From Chlorokybus atmophyticus (Eukaryota > Streptophyta > Chlorokybophyceae > Chlorokybales > Chlorokybaceae), in assembly GCA_009103225.1 (NCBI GenBank), contig RHPI01001168.1:581395-645394 (forward strand): a stretch of 64,000 nucleotides of DNA, written 5' to 3'. Both the position numbers and the translations under genes were made by a program. Below the pieces are notes generated by a model. The model was not told the origin of the DNA. It did not search any database and saw only the letters and a list, made by a program, of their open reading frames with translations. Position 1 is the stretch's first letter. Each line of letters opens with the position of its first letter. Below are positions 59,101 to 64,000 of this stretch, one piece after another.

Positions 59101-62100
59101 GTTTGGCTTTGCCTTTCCTCCTGTAGTCGTCTTCAGCAGCAGCAATGGAGTGGGAAGGGTGCGTGTCGGGCAACCTTTGTGGCCTCTTTTCTGATATGGT
59201 GATGCCAGGTTTCCGTCCATCCGCATGCGGCGCATCAGCAAGGCTTAACTGTATTGCCTTCTGCAGCTCTTGCTCTTCGGAGTCTGCAGCAACGTCATGT
59301 GCAACCTAGCATCAACAAAAAGTACACAGGATCAGACCACATGGTGTTGCCATGATGTGGTACACCCATTAGGCTCGGTTGAGCTTTGTACCTGTTGACT
59401 ATCTTCAAGACTGCGCCTGAGTGCCTCCTGCAGCTGCTGTTTCTCGGTCTGATCTACAACTGCTTGTGATTGCATGGCGATGCCTATGTTTGTTCCGGTC
59501 CTATCCTCAGCGTCTTCCAGGTGAACGTGTGCAAGCGCATGCTCAACAGCACGCTCTTCAACATCACCAGAGGTCTCAGCTGGTGCATCCTCCCAGTCAG
59601 GTTCTGTGGCCTTTGCCTGTTCTTGACAGGTCACATTCTTGATGACCTCCCGCAGCTCGTCAGCAGATGCATCCTTCCAGTCAATGTCCGAACCCGTGTT
59701 GGTTCCAACCTTTCCATCTTGATCTGCGACTGCATCTTCCCAGTCAATGCCGTCATCATCTGCCTGTGGGCTCACAGCCTTGGCGGCGCTGCCTATGACT
59801 GCATGAGGAGCTTCATCGTCGCTGATGGTGATCTCTATGGCCTTCACTTCCGGCAGTCGCTGTCTACCGACTTCCTTGCTACTAGAATAATGGACATGCG
59901 TTGAGCGTGGCAAGGGTGGGGCTACGTTGTCTGGTGTCTCTACCCTCAAGGTGCTTTTATCACCAATACTGTTCAGTTGCAGGATGGGATCCGCAGCCTC
60001 ATTGTCCACATCATCATCCTCACTGCTGGCGTGAGCGAGCAGGCCAGCCTCTTCTTGAAATAAGTCCATTGTTAGATCAGGAGCAGACACCTGAGTGTGT
60101 GCCATGTAAGTCGCGCTAGGTTGTCAGTTCCAGAGGGCCACTTACTACCCTCCTATCACTTCACGGTACTACATATCAGTACAAATCCCTGAACATCATA
60201 CTTACTGGCATTGTAGGCACCTGCGCTAACGTGCTTGTGCCTAGCCCAGCCAATGGCGACTTTGAGAAGAAGGGCGGTGGTGCCTTGCTGCTAACAGCAG
60301 TGAACAGGTTCCTAGCATGCCGCGGTGCCTGAGCGAGTGCCGACAGAGGCTTCTCATCTGCACCAGCACTTGGTGCATGTGAAGGGAGCGGCAGCGGAGC
60401 TTGGGCTCCTGCCGGCAAACTCTTTAAATCGCTGCATTCCAGTCAAGTCAGTAAACATGAATGTCAGACACATCAACACACAAATGAGTGGCTTGGTCTG
60501 TTGAACAGTGGTGATGCCTAGGGGTAATACGGCAAAGGCTGTGTGACATGAGAGCCAGTGCGAACCTATGATTTGCACCAAGTAAAAGAGATGTTGAAGC
60601 ACCAAGTATGCTTACCCCTGGTAGTTGTCAGAGAAAAGGTACTCTCGGTTGATCTCTGATGCTATTCGTCCTGAAGCCATGCCAGGCAAGTTGGCAGCAT
60701 TGCCACCTTTCTGCAACATGTAGCCACTTGAGAGGATTGTATGGACAGACCACACGACAACATCGTGTATGCTACTCACAGCTGCACCAATGGCATGTGA
60801 GCAGCGTCACCTGCAGCTCAGCCAAATGCCGGCGGAAGCGGGTGCTCTGCAAATAAGCCTTCATCTGAACTTGCGAGAAGGACTCCGGGGCCTGGAAGTG
60901 ATTTCAATCACTGTTCAGGCTTGCAAAGTGCATCTGCACAGCGATGTGTTCAACCGGAAATGCGTGCACAGGTTCCTCAATTGCAAAGGAAGCAAGCACC
61001 TACGACATATTCAACGCAACGCAACGCGCAAAAACAATACGCACCTTGGCGACTTGGTGGTACTTCTCTCTATTTTCTGTGAAGCGCCTATCCCTCAACT
61101 ACACCACAAGCAGTGTTAGGAAGCGAACAGCAGTCAACTGGTTCAACAACCTTATCAACATCACCAGCGCAAAGCAATTCCCCTTTACAACCGCTGAGTG
61201 CACATGCTTACTTGCACTAGGGCTTCCAACTGCATGGATACTGGCAGGGCGGCGAGTACTGCTGGATCCAGATTCTCTGTGCTCCCTTCAAGCCAGGGCT
61301 GCGCATATTACAACAATCTCACGCTGCAGCTGACAGTCTCACTCCATTGACCACTAGAGTGACACACTGTTATGCGAAACTAACATCATATGCAAGAAGA
61401 CGTTCAACCGCTGATTGGACATACCATAAACATCTGCTGGTCTTCTTCATCCTCATCTTCTTCTTTCACTTCTATCTGACCAACAGCCTGGGCGTCCTGC
61501 TCCTGCGCCAGCGACCTGGCCAGCCTGCAACCGGAGCCAGCTTTCAAACCACACACGCGTGAGCAGCAAAGACAATGCGCATAAGTAGCGCTCCCAGCAA
61601 GCAGGGAATGCACACATACAGCTCATCGGACGCTGTGTGGTTAGAGCTTTGTGGCAGTGATAGCTGACTAGATGATGGCGCATTGTGGGGAACTCGTTGA
61701 CTGCCGCTAGCTGGCTTTTTTACAGCCCTCTTCTTTGTAGGTGGAGGAGGCAGCCCAGCAGCTTCAGCAATGACGCGCTCATCAATGTGACGAGCCCTCA
61801 ACTGATTGAGCAGCAGCTTCTCTGCAGTCTTGCGCATGCGGGACACAGCCTTGTCACGCTGGCGCCTGTTATGAACAAATCACAGCATGCAGCTTAGTTC
61901 AATCCACATAATAAATGACAGCCTATCGCTGAATGGCTGCTTACATATGCATGTAAAGAGGCAATATTGCAAAATGGCTTCTACAAGCAAGAGGATGAGT
62001 GAGCTTTACCTACGAGCAAGCACCGTACGTCTCTTGAGGGCGGGCGTCCCGCCATCAAAGACAAACACGGGCCGCACACGAAGGTAAAGCAGCTTGCAGA

Positions 62101-62841
62101 TGCGGCGGAAGAAGCCCAGGAGGTGTGCATTTTTGAGCATATCACCACGGTCATCTCGCATCGCCTTGATAAACTGCACCACCCATATGGAGGCATCTGC
62201 CGTGCATGCTGCGTCAGTGTTCATACTGACACAGCTCGTAAACCCTGTAGCATGCACTGAGCATGCAGCGTACCAGCAACAGTCGAGAGCCAGCTCAAAC
62301 TATACGGAGAATCAATGAACACTATGGATGTCTTATTGCTGGTTTTGTAATGGCAATGACAGCTTCCGCAACGTGTGTATGAGTACAATGTAGCAATCAA
62401 CTGTCACTGGCATGCTGAGAGGAGAGGCCAGCAGAACACGCAACACATGGGGGAGCAAGCATACGCACTGAATAAATACTAGGAGAGAGCTTCGACATAT
62501 AAAAGTCAACAACGTCAGCAAGTCGTCACAGCCGCACGTAGTGTGTGCATGCAAGTTTGCGTTCTTCTTCATCAGCGTGCAGAGCATGTGCATTACTCCA
62601 AAATCTGACGGTGAAGCTACGCCCACAGCATCAAACCGGAATGTTGTAGTTCAATAACGTTCCGAGCTAATTCAAACGAAGGTGAGCTCAGACTTGGATT
62701 GATGGTAGCAACAGAGGCAGGTTACAGCAGAGACGAACAGCCAACTACAGTACCTACGGCCAAGCGTTTGTTGCCGAGAGCTTCGACTGAAACGCGTCTC
62801 CCGACCGGCTCGAGCAGACTCCACAACCCCTGCACACCCAT
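56158..62841 (-). CDS. XPG/UVH3/Rad2 structure-specific endonuclease (nucleotide excision repair)
   Basis: Makes the 3' incision in nucleotide excision repair, working with TFIIH in the nucleus. Exon 1 starts at ATG 62841 with [20 protein letters not shown] and splices in phase ([12 protein letters not shown]) to the N-domain: [37 protein letters not shown]. The long spacer is acidic, with three DWEDA-type repeats (59600-59760), a SUMO-interacting-like ITISDDE, and two ubiquitin-interacting motifs (59401-59454 and 59225-59279). The I-domain shows [49 protein letters not shown] and the GVSGVG helix-hairpin. [11 protein letters not shown] and the PIP-box-like [11 protein letters not shown] follow, then a basic tail ending [11 protein letters not shown] with a stop at 56158. 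Catalytic Asp and Glu residues seen are all retained. Confidence 0.96.
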
Positions 62842-63340
62842 TGCCGCCGACAACCCCTGCCCCGACGCCACCGCCGCTGCCGCGTCTGCCTTTGCCGCCC
62901 TTCAGTATCGCTGATCAGATACGCTGGTTCAAGATACGTGCGTATCCAAAGTGTTTGCGATATTTCAACCTGGATACACCTGCGCCGCCCGTTAGGGTTT
63001 TGAAAATTTTTTTCCGGCGCTTTGAACTGAATTCAAGCAAGGTTGAGTTGCGGTTAGTTGCTAACCGTCAACGGGCGGTTTTGGCGGTTTACCTGGGCAG
63101 ATTGCACGGTCGAGATTGGTCCTCTTCGCGTTGTCGAAGCACCTGCGGCCGTCGATGGACTGCAGCCACGGTCTAATCTCTTAACCGGTAAAACCGGATT
63201 AGGGTCCGTGTCAACGCAGTGTGCATCGAGCTTGCAGCAGGCGTAGCTGGTGGGCGGCGGCGGCGTTGTGGACAGGGGCGGCGGCGGTGGTGGGAGGGGA
63301 AGTGGGGGGAGCTTTGAGGAGGTTCCCCCCGCTGCTGTAC
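62842..63340. promoter_or_regulatory. Divergent upstream region of XPG and the PG-rich gene
   Basis: About 500 bases between divergent starts. It contains GCGG/CGGT-rich words and an imperfect inverted repeat (63177-63203, CTAATC ... GATTAG). No other gene is recognized. Confidence 0.45.
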
Positions 63341-64000
63341 ATGTCTTTTGCGTGCAAAGATGGCGTTCGGATCCAGTACACCCCGCTTTCAGGAGACCCG
63401 AGGCTCCACGCCAGGTGAGAAGTGGTGGAAAGCTAGCATGCCAGCCAATTAACAGCGGAGAGAGCTGAGTATTCAGCAGATTCAATTCAACAACTTGTTA
63501 CAATGAACACTTTACTCCACCTTACCAGCAGCACTGTCTTTGCTTTGGGAGTGCAGGCTGTGGTAGTAGTCGTTCACCTGACACAACTACTGCGTGAATT
63601 TGCTTGATGTCTCTCTGTTAGGCTTTGGACAGACGTTTACCTCGGTGTAAGCAACCTTTTCAAGCGAAGGGCATGTGTACAGACCAGTCACCTGGCATTG
63701 AGACAGGCCTTGATTTTTGTCGTCAAATGGGTCAGCCCAGTAGGCGCCATGCAACAATGCATTTGCCCAGTTTATTGTCCCGTCATCTCCTATTGTTTGC
63801 AAAGAAGAGCATATACATCTGCAAGTCAGGCGATACATGTACTGTTGTTGCTTAGTTGAGGTGTGTGAAATGAGCGTTGAGTCGAGCACTGCGCAAGTAA
63901 TGACCGGCATACGTGTTGCTCAGGTCCTGGCGCGTACAGTGTTGATGACCACAGAGTCAACGACCAAATGAGCAGCTTCTTCCTAAGCAAGGAAGAGCGC
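63341..64000 (+). CDS. Ciliary protein with sperm-tail PG-rich (GPGAY) repeat, 5' part
   Basis: Start ATG 63341 (MSFACKDGVRIQYTPLSGDP). Exons 63341-63414, 63622-63644 (only 23 bases) and 63924 onward join in phase to give RLHAR|LWTDVYLG|PGAYSVDDHRVNDQMSSFFL and continue past the window edge with SKEER. The GPGAY block is the core of the sperm-tail PG-rich repeat, found in microtubule-associated proteins of cilia and flagella. Two exact phase matches make the model credible despite short exons. The family member cannot be named until the rest is seen. The gene is divergent from XPG. Confidence 0.6.

Noticed and set aside
63587-63910. Minus-strand open frame (107 aa) with GDDGTINWANALLHGAYW-like sequence
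   Set aside because: The plus strand here has exons whose phases join exactly into a GPGAY protein; the minus frame lacks any known motif and overlaps those exons.

Overview
This window is nuclear DNA of a photosynthetic, flagellated green-lineage eukaryote, most likely a unicellular green alga of the prasinophyte or early streptophyte kind; the genus cannot be settled from the sequence. Genes are split by many short introns and lie on both strands without operons. Plastid functions are present: tocopherol prenyltransferase, MGDG synthase, a second UbiA prenyltransferase and a DUF760 protein. The axonemal dynein chain IC138 and a GPGAY-type ciliary protein point to motile flagella. The aldehyde oxidase is of the plant type. 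Canonical exons were joined by eye, using GT-AG or GC-AG sites and reading-frame continuity.

Layout. 0-5.4 kb: IC138/DNAI4 (-). 6.8-8.4 kb: eIF4A (+), complete in five exons. 8.4-12.3 kb: gene-poor, with a 232-bp copy of the eIF4A leader ending at a single N. 12.3-15 kb: homogentisate phytyltransferase VTE2 (+). 16.5 kb: tRNA-Ser(GCU). 16.9-20.6 kb: long-form tRNase Z (+). 20.6-24.9 kb: repeats, no gene. 24.9-31.7 kb: plant-type aldehyde oxidase (+). 32.0-32.6 kb: RING-H2 protein (-). 33.5-35.4 kb: F-box protein (+), disrupted by a 623-bp copy of aldehyde oxidase sequence that also ends at an N. 35.7-39.7 kb: kinesin motor joined in frame to a possible N-acyltransferase domain (-). 40.4 kb: initiator tRNA-Met (-). 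40.9-43.2 kb: plastid UbiA prenyltransferase (-). 44.5-45.0 kb: a miniature LTR element with target-site duplication. 45.2-45.6 kb: 365-base gap. 46.2-48.9 kb: MGDG synthase (-). 50.5-52.7 kb: DUF760 protein (+). 53.4-54.2 kb: PTRHD1-like protein (-). 54.6-55.5 kb: small plastid membrane protein (+). 56.2-62.8 kb: XPG/UVH3 endonuclease (-). 63.3 kb to the edge: ciliary PG-rich repeat protein (+).

How the genes relate. They are mostly housekeeping genes: translation (eIF4A, two tRNA genes, tRNase Z, PTRHD1-like), excision repair (XPG), plastid membrane lipids and antioxidants (VTE2, UbiA, MGD) and flagella (IC138, PG-rich protein, perhaps the kinesin). Three divergent pairs may share promoter regions: IC138/eIF4A, PTRHD1/small plastid protein and XPG/PG-rich protein. 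The observations most worth following are the kinesin-acyltransferase fusion, the 505-bp LTR miniature with a tRNA-like Pol III promoter signature, a set of GC-AG introns, and two internal duplications that each end exactly at a lone N and are probably assembly errors.
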